Positions 1 through 12,464 are shown, numbered from the stretch's first letter. The stretch is 42,101 bases of DNA from Gammaproteobacteria bacterium (GCA_028817405.1 JAPPPS010000069.1:1-42101); one strand, 5' to 3'. Program-made: numbers and translations. The notes: generated from the letters alone by a model not told the origin.

Positions 1-111
1 GAGGAATATAGTCGCTACGCTTCCTTATTCCTCTACCGCACGGAATGACGGCCCCGGGCATTTTCCGCACGGAAAGGCGGCACTTCGCGCCGGCGCCGGC
101 GGTTCCGACGA
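1..111. other. Non-coding left edge downstream of ftsB
   Basis: No open frame with recognisable protein character is seen here. Positions 1-8 (GAGGAATA) are the reverse complement of 26-33 (TATTCCTC), so a stem with a 17-base loop is possible, but no T tract follows it on either strand. The 9-mer CCGCACGGA occurs twice, near 38 and 67. A GC-rich palindromic stretch lies near 90-103. It could hold the terminator of the pyrG-to-ftsB operon, but a convincing intrinsic terminator is not visible. Confidence 0.4.
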
Positions 112-384
112 CTACTCATCGACGATTTGATAAAACACTTCGCCGGGTTTGATTAACCCGAATTGCGAGCGCGCCAAGGTCTCGACGGTCTCGCCGCCTT
201 CTTTCAAGTCGATGACTTCGGCGACCAACTTGTGGTTGCGCTGCTGCAACTGGATGCCGTCTTGGCGCGTCTGTTCGGTGGCCGCGGTCAAGCGGTGCAG
301 GTCGAACAGATTTTTGTCGCCGAACCACAACGCGTATTGCAGCGCGAACAACAAACCGGCCAAAACGATTGCAAGTAATTTCAT
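112..384 (-). CDS. ftsB: FtsB-type septum formation initiator (DivIC family)
   Basis: This 90-residue protein fits FtsB, the small bitopic division protein that forms a complex with FtsL and FtsQ in the inner membrane. Residues 1-20 (MKLLAIVLAGLLFALQYALW) form one membrane segment with a very short cytoplasmic end. Residues 31-60 are polar and heptad-like (TEQTRQDGIQLQQRN, then EVIDLKEG), as expected for the periplasmic coiled coil. The end, ARSQFGLIKPGEVFYQIVDE, matches the typical FtsB motif that follows the coil. A longer frame runs upstream to 612 inside eno, but the ATG at 384 gives the standard length and puts the membrane segment at the N-terminus. It lies 4 bases after the eno stop codon, so it is the last gene of the pyrG-kdsA-eno-ftsB operon, a common order in beta/gammaproteobacteria. 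Confidence 0.9.
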   Translation of the reverse strand: MKLLAIVLAGLLFALQYALWFGDKNLFDLHRLTAATEQTRQDGIQLQQRNHKLVAEVIDLKEGGETVETLARSQFGLIKPGEVFYQIVDE

Positions 385-388
385 CGCA

Positions 389-4598
<4,210 letters not shown>

Positions 4599-6050
4599 AT
4601 GACCGCCACCGAAACCGAATTAGCGACGCTGGTGCAGCGCGAATACAAGGAAGGTTTTGTCACCGACATCGACGCCGACACGCTGCCGCCGGGCCTCGAC
4701 GAGGAAGTCATCCGCAGCATCTCCGCGCGCAAGGCCGAGCCGGCGTTCATGCTTGACTGGCGGCTGGAGGCGTACCGGCGGTGGCTTTCTATGCCGCGGC
4801 CGGGGTGGGCGCATGTAAATTATCCGCCGATTGATTTTCAGTCCATCAGTTACTACTCCGCGCCCAAGCAACAAGAGTTGCTCGACAGTTTGGATGAAGT
4901 CGACCCGAAGTTGCTGGAGACTTACGAAAAACTCGGCATTCCGTTGGACGAGCAAAAGGCGCTGGCCGGAGTCAAGGTGGCGGTCGATGCGGTGTTCGAC
5001 AGCGTGTCGGTGGCCACCACATTCAAAGAGACGCTGGCCGAGGCCGGGGTGATTTTCTGCTCGTTCTCGGAGGCGGTGCAGGAGCATCCGCAGTTGGTGC
5101 AACAATATCTCGGCGCGGTGGTGCCGCCCGGCGACAACTTTTACGCGGCGTTGAACTCGGCGGTGTTCAGCGACGGCTCGTTCGTTTATGTGCCGAAAGG
5201 CGTGCGTTGCCCGATGGAGTTGTCGACTTACTTCCGCATCAACGCCATGAACACCGGCCAGTTTGAGCGCACATTGATTGTCGCCGACGAAGGCAGTTAT
5301 GTGAGTTATCTGGAGGGCTGCACCGCGCCGATGCGCGACGAGAACCAACTGCATGCGGCGGTGGTGGAACTGGTCGCGCTCAAAGACGCGGAGATTAAAT
5401 ACTCCACGGTGCAGAACTGGTATCCCGGCGACGAAGAAGGCCGCGGCGGCATCTATAACTTCGTCACCAAGCGCGGCGCCTGCCGCGGCCGCGGCGCGAA
5501 GATTTCATGGACGCAGGTCGAGACCGGTTCGGCGATTACCTGGAAATACCCCAGCGTGTTGCTGGAAGGCGACAATTCCATCGGCGAGTTTTATTCGGTG
5601 GCGCTGACCAACAACCGTCAGCAAGCCGACACCGGCACCAAGATGGTGCACATCGGCCGCGACACCAGCAGTACCATCATCTCCAAAGGCATCTCCGCCG
5701 GCCGCGGCCAGAACGCGTACCGCGGCCTGGTCAAAGTCATCGGCGGGGCCGAAAACGCGCGCAACTATTCGCAGTGCGATTCGCTGCTGATGGGCGACCA
5801 GTGCGGCGCGCACACCTTCCCCTACATGGAAATCAAAAACCCCACCGCCGTCATCGAACACGAAGCCACCACCTCGCGCATCGGCGAGGACCAATTATTC
5901 TACTGCCGCCAGCGCGGCCTGTCCGAAGAAGACGCGCTGTCGATGATTGTCAACGGCTTTTGCAAAGAAGTGTTCAAAGAACTGCCCATGGAATTCGCCG
6001 TCGAGGCGCAGAAGTTGTTAGGGATTAGTTTGGAGGGGGCGGTGGGGTGA
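4599..6050 (+). CDS. sufB: Fe-S cluster assembly protein SufB
   Basis: SufB is the scaffold subunit of the SufBC2D complex, on which Fe-S clusters are built in the cytoplasm. The 483-residue protein is full length and shows the family landmarks [121 protein letters not shown] and [21 protein letters not shown]. The start ATG follows CGTCCGCCACCGCC with no Shine-Dalgarno sequence. In most genomes sufC follows directly, but here sufC is more than 4 kb away, after a restriction-modification pair and three other genes. Confidence 0.96.
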   Translation: MTATETELATLVQREYKEGFVTDIDADTLPPGLDEEVIRSISARKAEPAFMLDWRLEAYRRWLSMPRPGWAHVNYPPIDFQSISYYSAPKQQELLDSLDEVDPKLLETYEKLGIPLDEQKALAGVKVAVDAVFDSVSVATTFKETLAEAGVIFCSFSEAVQEHPQLVQQYLGAVVPPGDNFYAALNSAVFSDGSFVYVPKGVRCPMELSTYFRINAMNTGQFERTLIVADEGSYVSYLEGCTAPMRDENQLHAAVVELVALKDAEIKYSTVQNWYPGDEEGRGGIYNFVTKRGACRGRGAKISWTQVETGSAITWKYPSVLLEGDNSIGEFYSVALTNNRQQADTGTKMVHIGRDTSSTIISKGISAGRGQNAYRGLVKVIGGAENARNYSQCDSLLMGDQCGAHTFPYMEIKNPTAVIEHEATTSRIGEDQLFYCRQRGLSEEDALSMIVNGFCKEVFKELPMEFAVEAQKLLGISLEGAVG

Positions 6051-6071
6051 CCACAATATTTGTGGTATATT
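6051..6071 (+). promoter_or_regulatory. Palindrome plus -10-like box upstream of the methyltransferase gene
   Basis: CCACAATATTTGTGG (6051-6065) is a perfect inverted repeat of six bases around TAT. It starts at the base after the sufB stop codon. It is followed at once by TATATT (6066-6071), a good -10 match, about 47 bases before the methyltransferase ATG. A dyad abutting a -10 box is the usual layout of an autorepression operator, as known for several C5-methyltransferases and controller proteins. No -35 box stands out. Confidence 0.5.
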
Positions 6072-6117
6072 CGCGTTCGGTTTCGCGGCAACCGCTCCCA
6101 GACCTTGGAAACTTGAC

Positions 6118-7005
6118 ATGCTGAAAACTGTTGATTTGTTCTCCGGAGTAGGCGGATTGGGACTCGGCTTTCAAAAAGCCGGGTTTAATGTTGTCGCTGC
6201 ATACGACAATTGGGCGCGCGCGGAAACCGTTCATGAGCACAATCTTCCCCATCCGTTTTACTTGCTTGATTTGTCTGACGAATATAAGGCAACGGAGCAT
6301 ATCGCCCAGTTTTCCCCGGATGCCGTTATTGGCGGTCCTCCGTGCCAAGATTTCTCCAGTGCAGGCAAGCGCGAAGAGCGCGAAAATGCGGATTTAACGG
6401 GTTCGTTTGCCCGCATAGTGGCGGCGTTGCAGCCGCAACTTTTTGTTATGGAAAATGTTGCCCGCGCGCGCGGCAGCGCGTCTTATGCGGGCGCTTCCGC
6501 GATGCTTCGTGAGAGCGGCTACAAATTGACCGAAATAGTGTTGGACGCCAGTTACTGCGGCGTTCCTCAATGCCGCAAGCGTTTCTTTTCCATTGGCCTA
6601 AAAGACATGCATAACGGCGCTTTATTGCAGTCGCTGGCTGAAAGGCGGTCGCGCGAACCGCTGACGGTTGCCGAATATATGGGCAACGAAATTGATACGC
6701 CGTTTTATTATCGGCATCCGCGCAATTATTCGCGCCGCGCAATCTATTCCGTGAATGAGCCGTCAGCGACGATTCGCGGCGTTAACAGGCCCATTCCGCC
6801 GAACTATCCCGGACATCCAAGAGATGCGGCGCCGATTGATCAAGCGCGTCCGCTAACGACATATGAGCGTTCACGCATCCAGACCTTCCCAAAGTCATGG
6901 AAATGGGAGGGGAGCAAAACTGACATTGAGCAGATGATTGGCAACGCCGTGCCGGTTGAGCTCGGGCGCTTTGTCGGCCGGACGGTTCTCGGTGAATTGC
7001 AATGA
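6118..7005 (+). CDS. DNA (cytosine-5-)-methyltransferase of a type II R-M system
   Basis: The 295-residue protein has the C5-methyltransferase motifs in order: motif I DLFSGVGG (6-13) for S-adenosylmethionine, motif IV GGPPCQDFS (72-80) with catalytic Cys76, motif VI ENV (112-114), motif VIII QCRKR (151-155), a target-recognition segment about 180-245, motif IX ERSRIQTFP (250-258) and motif X GNAVPV (275-280). It ends in an ATGA overlap with a HindVP-like endonuclease gene, so it probably methylates the site that enzyme cuts. HindVP/HgiDI-type enzymes recognise GRCGYC, and that specificity is an inference here. The DNA is visibly AT-richer than the suf genes around it, with codons unlike its neighbours, suggesting acquisition. 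Motif calls are certain; the site is not. Confidence 0.93.
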   Translation: MLKTVDLFSGVGGLGLGFQKAGFNVVAAYDNWARAETVHEHNLPHPFYLLDLSDEYKATEHIAQFSPDAVIGGPPCQDFSSAGKREERENADLTGSFARIVAALQPQLFVMENVARARGSASYAGASAMLRESGYKLTEIVLDASYCGVPQCRKRFFSIGLKDMHNGALLQSLAERRSREPLTVAEYMGNEIDTPFYYRHPRNYSRRAIYSVNEPSATIRGVNRPIPPNYPGHPRDAAPIDQARPLTTYERSRIQTFPKSWKWEGSKTDIEQMIGNAVPVELGRFVGRTVLGELQ

Positions 7006-8096
7006 GCGGCGAATCTTTGTACGGCGTGGAAAACTCCAATCGTCCTAAGAACGATCATTGGGGAAAAAATCAGTTTAACAGCTCGTTTCCAGTGGCTCTC
7101 TGTTGCTATATGCGCGACAAGGGCATTCGTCCGGTGTATATCACTGTGGCGGAAGATTTTTCGCCGTGCGTGTCTGACGAGCGTATCGAAATTTCGGATG
7201 TGTTTGGAACGAAAAATGCCGGGGCTGATATACGCTTTGAGTTTGAAACCGCATATGACCCGTTTGCAGATTTCGTTTATGACGAAAAATTGGACGGGAT
7301 AGATTTAGTCACGAAAGACCCGACGGCGGGTGACAAATTCCTTCGCCCTCTTGAGGTGAAGTTGACCGTTGTGCCCGACAGCGCCACATGCGAACTGGAA
7401 GAGCGGCTTTGGGCGAGCGAATTGGTGCTTCGCCCTGTAACTTCCGCATATGCGGCGCTTAGCATCTATAGCAGCGTAGGTGAAAGTCAGGAAGCGAGGA
7501 ATATTGTGGAATCTTCCGCCTCGCAAATTGACGGCTGGGACAATGCGGCAGAAATTCTCTCTAAAAAAGAAGACATGCTTGGGACTCTGCGCCGCTATAT
7601 TAAGACGTTCCACGCCGAGCAAAAGCCCTTGCTGATCCATCCAATTTGGAAAACCCAAGGCAAAACGCCGGAACTGGCAAACAACTGCTTTGACGTGTTC
7701 GTTTGGTCTGATTTGGCTTTGTGCAAGGCATTCATTGATAAATCAGCCAAAGAACGCGGCAGTCGCGCGGTGTCGCGTTCGCTTCGTGAAAGCGCGCGCA
7801 TGTTGCGTTGCTTAAACGACCTGCATACCAAGGGGAAAGTCAACATCCAGCAGATTTACAAAGGCATGAGTTTAGGCAAGCAGACCGATAAGGCGATAGC
7901 GTTATCGGGGACCACGACCGGTCGGTACATGAAGCATCCGAGGCTTGTTAAGCCGGCCATCACGAAAGATGCGCTTAAAGAAATAATCTTGAACGGCGGT
8001 CAGCGACTGTTGAGTCCTGAGCGACGTTTCGATGCCACAATATACTTTACTTGTGAGCAACTGTTCAATGGCGACACGAAACCGGCGGGGAGATAA
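7002..8096 (+). CDS. Type II restriction endonuclease, HindVP/HgiDI-like
   Basis: This 364-residue protein starts within the methyltransferase stop codon (ATGA), the usual arrangement of a type II R-M pair. The N-terminal GVENSNRPKNDHWGKNQFNS and FPVALCCYM segments resemble the HindVP family as I remember it. A PD-(D/E)xK-type nuclease core is plausible: Asp101 in LDGIDLV and Glu118-x-Lys120 in PLEVKLTVVPD. The C-terminal 100 residues are basic. Like its partner it is AT-richer than the surrounding genes. The family assignment rests on remembered similarity, so recognition of GRCGYC is an inference; an endonuclease role is well supported by gene pairing. The ribosome-binding site of the next gene (GGGGAG) lies inside its last codons. 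Confidence 0.78.
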   Translation: MSGESLYGVENSNRPKNDHWGKNQFNSSFPVALCCYMRDKGIRPVYITVAEDFSPCVSDERIEISDVFGTKNAGADIRFEFETAYDPFADFVYDEKLDGIDLVTKDPTAGDKFLRPLEVKLTVVPDSATCELEERLWASELVLRPVTSAYAALSIYSSVGESQEARNIVESSASQIDGWDNAAEILSKKEDMLGTLRRYIKTFHAEQKPLLIHPIWKTQGKTPELANNCFDVFVWSDLALCKAFIDKSAKERGSRAVSRSLRESARMLRCLNDLHTKGKVNIQQIYKGMSLGKQTDKAIALSGTTTGRYMKHPRLVKPAITKDALKEIILNGGQRLLSPERRFDATIYFTCEQLFNGDTKPAGR

Positions 8097-8098
8097 AA

Positions 8099-8683
8099 AT
8101 GAAAGACACCCCACAAAACCTGTCGCCGCTCAGCGTCGGCCTGCACTGGCTCGTCGGCGTCTTCGTCATCGCCATGCTCGCGATTGGTTTGGCGATGGAG
8201 GAATTCGAACTGCGGTTTTTGTATCCGGTGCATAAATCCATCGGCATCATCCTGTTCGCGTTCATCGTGTGGCGGGTGTGGTGGCGCGCGCTCAACGGCT
8301 GGCTCCCGCCGCTCGGCGACGAACCGCGCTGGCAACGCATCGCCGCGCGCGCCACGCACTGGGTGTTGCTCGTCGGCACGCTGTTGATGCCGCTGTCGGG
8401 GATTATCATGTCCATCGCCGACGGCCGCGGCCTGGCGGTGTTCGGCGTCGAATTGCTTGCCGCCAACCTGAACGCCGCCGGCCGAGTTGCCGCGCTCAGC
8501 GAACCGCTGGAGCATCTCATGCACACCATCCACGCCGTCACCGGCAAAACCCTCATCGCCGCCATCGCCCTGCACACCGGCGCGGCGTTGTGGCATCACT
8601 TAATCTTAAAAGACGGCACGCTCCGCCGAATGCTGGCGCGCCCAATCACCGTAAAGGGCGAAGCGGTTGGGCGGCCCAAATGA
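8099..8683 (+). CDS. Cytochrome b561 family protein
   Basis: This 194-residue inner-membrane protein fits the short bacterial cytochrome b561 family (CybB/YodB-like), di-haem four-helix proteins that pass electrons between quinol and other carriers. Hydrophobic helices lie at about 14-33, 44-62, 86-106 and 147-168. Candidate haem ligands are His16 (LHWLVG), His45 (PVHKSIG), His145 (TIHAVTG) and His159 (ALHTG); His87 (THWVLL) is also present. GGGGAG eight bases before the ATG is a good ribosome-binding site. The base composition returns to the GC-rich host style, so the acquired segment seems to end at the endonuclease gene. The stop codon overlaps the next start as ATGA. A role in oxygen or redox handling near the suf genes is conceivable but unproven. 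Confidence 0.88.
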   Translation: MKDTPQNLSPLSVGLHWLVGVFVIAMLAIGLAMEEFELRFLYPVHKSIGIILFAFIVWRVWWRALNGWLPPLGDEPRWQRIAARATHWVLLVGTLLMPLSGIIMSIADGRGLAVFGVELLAANLNAAGRVAALSEPLEHLMHTIHAVTGKTLIAAIALHTGAALWHHLILKDGTLRRMLARPITVKGEAVGRPK

Positions 8684-9519
8684 CCAAGGATACGATGGAC
8701 AAAATAGTCAGCGAGTTGCGCAATTCGGCCAATTGCATCGAAGCGGTTGACTATTACAACAAACTCGGCGTCAACATCCCCTCCACGGTGTTGGAGCGGG
8801 GGACCACGGATTTCGACCGGCCATACCGCGGCGAAGACCGTTTTTATAAAGTGGATGCGTATATTCACCAGTATCTGCTCATCCACTACCGCAGAAATTT
8901 CGCCGTGTTTGAGAACTGCAAATTTTTCCGGCCAGACAAACCATGTCTGTTTATAGATTTTGGTTGCGGACCGATGACGGCCGGTCTGGCGCTGGCAAAA
9001 CGCATCGGCAAAGAGCGCGCGCGCGAGACGGTCGCCTATTGGGGAATCGACATCTCCGCGCGCATGCGCGAGAAAGCGAAACAAATCAACGCCTACTACC
9101 GGCTGTTTTTCGATGCAAATTTCTCCGATAGTTTCGCCAAATCGGCCGCTTACGGCCGGATGACGGTGGATGATTTTTTGCACGACTGCATCGTCGTGAT
9201 TAATTTCAGTTATGTTCTCAGCGGCATGACTCTGAAGGGCGGCAACGCCGTGCGCGCAATCATCGAGCAAGTCACCAAGATGGCAAACTACGCTTCTCAA
9301 CACGACTGCCCGGTGTATGTCATCTACCAAAACCCAAATGTCGGGGCGGCAAAACACGATGCCATGCACGCGAATTGGGAAAAATTCCGCCGCGCGTTGT
9401 CCGAGAACTTTGCGTTCAAACAGGAACACTCCGCGCATTGCGAATACGGGAACAAAAGGCGCGTTTTTTATTCCAAAATTCGAGTCGATTCCAAATTGGC
9501 CGCGACAAGCGGAGAGTGA
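8680..9519 (+). CDS. Uncharacterised class I methyltransferase-fold protein
   Basis: I do not recognise this 279-residue protein. It has a Rossmann-type S-adenosylmethionine signature: CLFIDFGCGPMTAGLALAK (89-107) as motif I, YWGIDIS (120-126) ending in the acidic residue that would bind ribose, and IVVINFSYVLSG (171-182) at the motif IV position. The first 85 residues are a helical, charged N-terminal region without a known motif. The ATG overlaps the cytochrome b561 stop codon (ATGA). The next gene, an AlkB-family dioxygenase, starts two bases after its stop. Pairing with AlkB hints at nucleic-acid or tRNA modification, but the substrate is unknown. A later in-frame ATG at 8695 is an alternative start. 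Confidence 0.7.
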   Translation: MTKDTMDKIVSELRNSANCIEAVDYYNKLGVNIPSTVLERGTTDFDRPYRGEDRFYKVDAYIHQYLLIHYRRNFAVFENCKFFRPDKPCLFIDFGCGPMTAGLALAKRIGKERARETVAYWGIDISARMREKAKQINAYYRLFFDANFSDSFAKSAAYGRMTVDDFLHDCIVVINFSYVLSGMTLKGGNAVRAIIEQVTKMANYASQHDCPVYVIYQNPNVGAAKHDAMHANWEKFRRALSENFAFKQEHSAHCEYGNKRRVFYSKIRVDSKLAATSGE

Positions 9520-9521
9520 AA

Positions 9522-10226
9522 ATGGACGCCATGCGCGAAACCTCGCCTTACCTTATCCGGGGGGAAATATTCCCCCGGACATCCATCGCGGCGCACATCG
9601 CCGGCCAGCAACAACTGCTGCGGCGGCTGGGCGGGCGCTACATTCCGGACTGCATCTCGGAACAGGAGGAAAAATTCTTCCTGCGCCGCATCGACAGCGC
9701 CGAATGGATTACCGACCTCAAGCGCCGGGTGCAGCACTACGGCTACCGCTACGACTACACCGCCCGCAGCATCGTGGACGACATGCGCATCGGCGATTTG
9801 CCGCAGTGGGTGATGCCGCTTGCTGAACGGTTAGGCGGCGCGTTTTTCGGTAAACTTCCGCAGCAGGTGATTGTCAACGAATACGAACCGGGCCAGGGCA
9901 TCGCTCCGCATGTGGATTGCGAGCCGTGTTTCGGTGATGTGGTGGTGTCCGTTTCGCTCGGCTCGACTTGCGTGATGGATTTGGCGCGCCGCGATGCCGG
10001 CAAAGCAAACCGCGTTGCGGATTCCGGTTGCGGCGGCGACCGCATCCAACTCTTTCTTGAGCCGCGCAGCGCGGTTGTCCTGTCGGGCGACAGTCGTCAC
10101 CGCTGGACGCACGGCATCGCGCCGCGCAAAAAGGACGCCATCGGCGGCGGGATTTATCACCGCCGTCGACGCGTATCATTAACTTTTAGAACCGTCTTGA
10201 GCGAAAACCGTCATGCTGGAAATTAA
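9522..10226 (+). CDS. AlkB-family 2-oxoglutarate/Fe(II) dioxygenase
   Basis: The 234-residue protein has the AlkB jelly-roll motifs: the iron ligands His130-x-Asp132 (APHVDCEP) and His197 (RWTHGIAP), and the 2-oxoglutarate-binding pair Arg217/Arg223 in RVSLTFR, which follows the family's R-x5-R pattern. VNEYEPGQGIAPH, VSLGSTCVM and LSGDSRHRW are also typical. AlkB proteins demethylate alkylated DNA or RNA bases by oxidation; VQHYGYRYDY resembles the ALKBH8-like branch, so tRNA or RNA is a possible target. The ATG at 9522 was chosen over an upstream frame because it follows the previous stop by two bases. It overlaps sufC by 14 bases, so it is co-translated with the suf genes. A strong inverted repeat lies in codons 12-20. 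Confidence 0.87.
   Translation: MDAMRETSPYLIRGEIFPRTSIAAHIAGQQQLLRRLGGRYIPDCISEQEEKFFLRRIDSAEWITDLKRRVQHYGYRYDYTARSIVDDMRIGDLPQWVMPLAERLGGAFFGKLPQQVIVNEYEPGQGIAPHVDCEPCFGDVVVSVSLGSTCVMDLARRDAGKANRVADSGCGGDRIQLFLEPRSAVVLSGDSRHRWTHGIAPRKKDAIGGGIYHRRRRVSLTFRTVLSENRHAGN
9556..9579. repeat. Inverted repeat (hairpin) inside the AlkB start region
   Basis: TCCGGGGG (9556-9563) and CCCCCGGA (9572-9579) are exact reverse complements separated by eight AT-rich bases. The stem would form in the mRNA about 35 bases downstream of the AlkB start codon. Confidence 0.7.
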
Positions 10227-10977
10227 AAACCTCAACGCCTCGGTCGAAGACAAGGCGATTCTCAACGGCATCGACCTCGCCATTCAGGCCGGCGAGGTGC
10301 ATGCCATCATGGGGCCGAACGGCTCCGGCAAGAGTACGCTGGCGAATGTGCTGGCCGGGCGCGACGGCTATGAAGTGACCGGCGGCTCGGTCGCGTACAA
10401 CGGCCGCGACCTGCTGGATATGGCGCCGGAAATTCGCGCGCGCGAGGGCGTGTTTTTGGCGTTCCAGTATCCGGTGGAAATCCCCGGCGTGACCAACCTG
10501 TACCTCTTGAAGGCCTCCATCAACGCGATTCGCAAGCACCGCGGCGAGGCCGAGTTGAACGCGGTGGCGTTTCTTAAGTTGATTAAGGAAAAAGCCGCGC
10601 TGGTGAAGATGAGCGAGGAATTTTTATACCGCTCGGTCAACGAAGGTTTTTCCGGCGGCGAGAAGAAGCGCAACGAGATTTTGCAGATGGCGCTGCTGGA
10701 GCCGGCGTTCAGCGTGCTTGATGAGACCGACTCCGGCCTCGACATCGACGCGCTGCGAAGCGTCGCCGAAGGCGTCAACCAACTGCGCGCCGCCGACCGC
10801 GCGATGCTGGTGGTGACGCACTACCAGCGCCTGCTGGAATACATCGTGCCGGACTTCGTGCATGTCATGCACGCCGGCAAAATCGTGCGCTCCGGCGACC
10901 GCTCGCTGGCGCTGGAACTGGAGCGCGAGGGCTACGGTTGGGCCGACGAGAACGAACCGCCGGAGACCGCATCGTGA
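10213..10977 (+). CDS. sufC: Fe-S assembly ATPase SufC
   Basis: SufC is the ABC-type ATPase of the SufBC2D scaffold and drives conformational change during cluster assembly. The 254-residue protein has Walker A GPNGSGKS (34-41), the Q-loop FLAFQYPVEIPGV, the signature FSGGEKKRNEI (146-156) and Walker B FSVLDETDSGLD (166-177), all in the SufC-specific form. Its start lies inside the 3' end of the AlkB-family gene, and its stop overlaps the sufD GTG. The order C-D-T-Rieske is normal, but the separation from sufB is not. Confidence 0.97.
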   Translation: MLEIKNLNASVEDKAILNGIDLAIQAGEVHAIMGPNGSGKSTLANVLAGRDGYEVTGGSVAYNGRDLLDMAPEIRAREGVFLAFQYPVEIPGVTNLYLLKASINAIRKHRGEAELNAVAFLKLIKEKAALVKMSEEFLYRSVNEGFSGGEKKRNEILQMALLEPAFSVLDETDSGLDIDALRSVAEGVNQLRAADRAMLVVTHYQRLLEYIVPDFVHVMHAGKIVRSGDRSLALELEREGYGWADENEPPETAS

Positions 10978-12464
10978 ACGCCGCGGCCGCGCACTACCTC
11001 GAACAATGCCGCGCCTTGGAAGCGGCCGGCGCGTTGCCGGGCCGGGATGCCGGTTGGCTGCAGGCGCAGCGCGATGCCGCGTTGCAACGGTTTGAGACCG
11101 TCGGCTTGCCGAGCCAACGCGACGAGGATTGGAAATACACCTCCATCCGCCCGCTCACGGTGAAGCCGTTTCGGAACACCGTCGCCAACGGCGATGCCCG
11201 CGCCGCGCAAGTCACCCCGGCGCATATCGAAGCGGCGCGCATCGACGGTTTGCAAAGTCACCGATTGGTTTTTATCGACGGTTTGTTCGCGGAAGAATTC
11301 TCCGACGCCGTCGATGCCATCGCCACCGTCGACTCGGCCGACTCGGCAAAACCAAGTGACAGTGACGGTGGCGCCGGCATCACCGTCGCCCCCCTCGCCG
11401 GATTGCTCGACAAAACTCCCGAGCGCATCGAGCATACGCTCGGCACCGTCGCGCCGCGCTGCTCGCATGGTTTCACCGCGTTAAATCATGCCGGCGCGCG
11501 CGACGGCGCGGTGGTGTTGCTGGAGCCCGGCGCGCGGCCGCACCGGCCGGTGGAACTGTTGTTCATCAACGCCGCGGTGGACGCGTTCGCGCAGCCGCGC
11601 AACTTGGTGGTCGCCGGCGCAAACAGCGCCGTCCATCTCATCGAGCGCCACATATCAGTCGGCGCGCACGCCGCCTTCACCAACAGCGTCACCGAAATCG
11701 CGCTCGGTGACGGCGCGCAAGTCGACTACCACCTCATCCAAGCGTCATCCGCGGCCGCGCATCATGTGTGCGGCGTGTGGGCGCGGTTAGCGCGCGCGAG
11801 TCGTTTCAGTTGCCGCACCGTGACCGTCGGCGGCCGGTTGGTGCGCAACGACTTGGGCGCGGAGTTGGCCGGCGAGAACGCGCACTGCGATTTGTTCGGA
11901 CTCTACGCCGCCGGCGGCGCGCAGCATGTCGACAACCACACCACCGTCACCCACGCGGCCGCGCACTGCGGCAGTTGCGAAATCTACAAAGGTGTGCTCG
12001 ACCAGCGCGCGCGCGCGGTGTTCCACGGCCGCATCGTGGTCGCGGAAGGCGCGCAAAAAACCGACGCCACGCAAACCAACAACAACCTCCTGTTGTCGCG
12101 CGGCGCGGAAATCGACACCAAGCCGCAACTGGAAATCTACGCCGACGATGTGAAGTGCGCGCACGGCGCGACCGTCGGGCAACTCGACGCCGATGCGTTG
12201 TTTTACTTGCGCGCGCGCGGCCTCGGCGAAGCGCAAGCGCGGCGCATGCTCACTTTCGCGTTCGCCAACGACATCCTCGGCCGCATCGAGAATGAAGAAT
12301 TAAGAGCGGCGTTGAGTGATACACTGACCGCGCGACTCGCCGGCGGCGATGCTGTCGACGGTGGCATCGACGCCGGCATCGACGGCGGCGGCAAAAATGT
12401 CGACGGTGGCGGCGGTAAAATCGACGCCGGCGCGCGCGCTGCGAGCAACCGAGAATCATCATGA
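10974..12464 (+). CDS. sufD: Fe-S assembly protein SufD
   Basis: SufD is the SufB paralogue that completes the SufBC2D complex and is needed for iron entry. A GTG at 10974, overlapping the sufC stop (GTGA), is the best start; an ATG 36 bases upstream would lie inside sufC. Landmarks are LPSQRDEDWKYTSIRPL near the N-terminus, AVHLIERHISVG, EVALGDGAQVDYH-like EIALGDGAQVDYHLIQ, GLYAAGGAQHVDNHT, KGVLDQRARAVFHGRIVV, QTNNNLLLSRGAEIDTKPQL, CAHGATVGQLDADALFYLRARGL and the C-terminal helix. The last 35-40 residues are a Gly/Asp/Ala-rich tail encoded by GACGG(T/C)-type repeats and are not part of the usual family length. No sufS or sufU/E gene follows, so the sulfur donor must be encoded elsewhere. Confidence 0.94.
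   Translation: MNAAAAHYLEQCRALEAAGALPGRDAGWLQAQRDAALQRFETVGLPSQRDEDWKYTSIRPLTVKPFRNTVANGDARAAQVTPAHIEAARIDGLQSHRLVFIDGLFAEEFSDAVDAIATVDSADSAKPSDSDGGAGITVAPLAGLLDKTPERIEHTLGTVAPRCSHGFTALNHAGARDGAVVLLEPGARPHRPVELLFINAAVDAFAQPRNLVVAGANSAVHLIERHISVGAHAAFTNSVTEIALGDGAQVDYHLIQASSAAAHHVCGVWARLARASRFSCRTVTVGGRLVRNDLGAELAGENAHCDLFGLYAAGGAQHVDNHTTVTHAAAHCGSCEIYKGVLDQRARAVFHGRIVVAEGAQKTDATQTNNNLLLSRGAEIDTKPQLEIYADDVKCAHGATVGQLDADALFYLRARGLGEAQARRMLTFAFANDILGRIENEELRAALSDTLTARLAGGDAVDGGIDAGIDGGGKNVDGGGGKIDAGARAASNRESS
12354..12432 (+). repeat. GNC-type triplet/hexamer repeat encoding the SufD tail
   Basis: Imperfect units of GTCGACGGT, GGCATCGACGCC and GGCGGCGGC fill the 3' end of sufD, giving a tail of Gly, Asp, Ile and Ala. 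It belongs to the same family as the arrays at 13367, 24606, 27562 and 28813. Confidence 0.7.

Noticed and set aside
1-33. Inverted repeat as an insertion-sequence end
   Set aside because: Only 8 bases match, no transposase is near, and the partner end would lie outside the window.
8269-8679. An N-terminal extension of the methyltransferase-fold gene
   Set aside because: The upstream part lies within cytochrome b561 in another frame and is Arg/Ala-rich; the ATG at 8680 overlaps the b561 stop.
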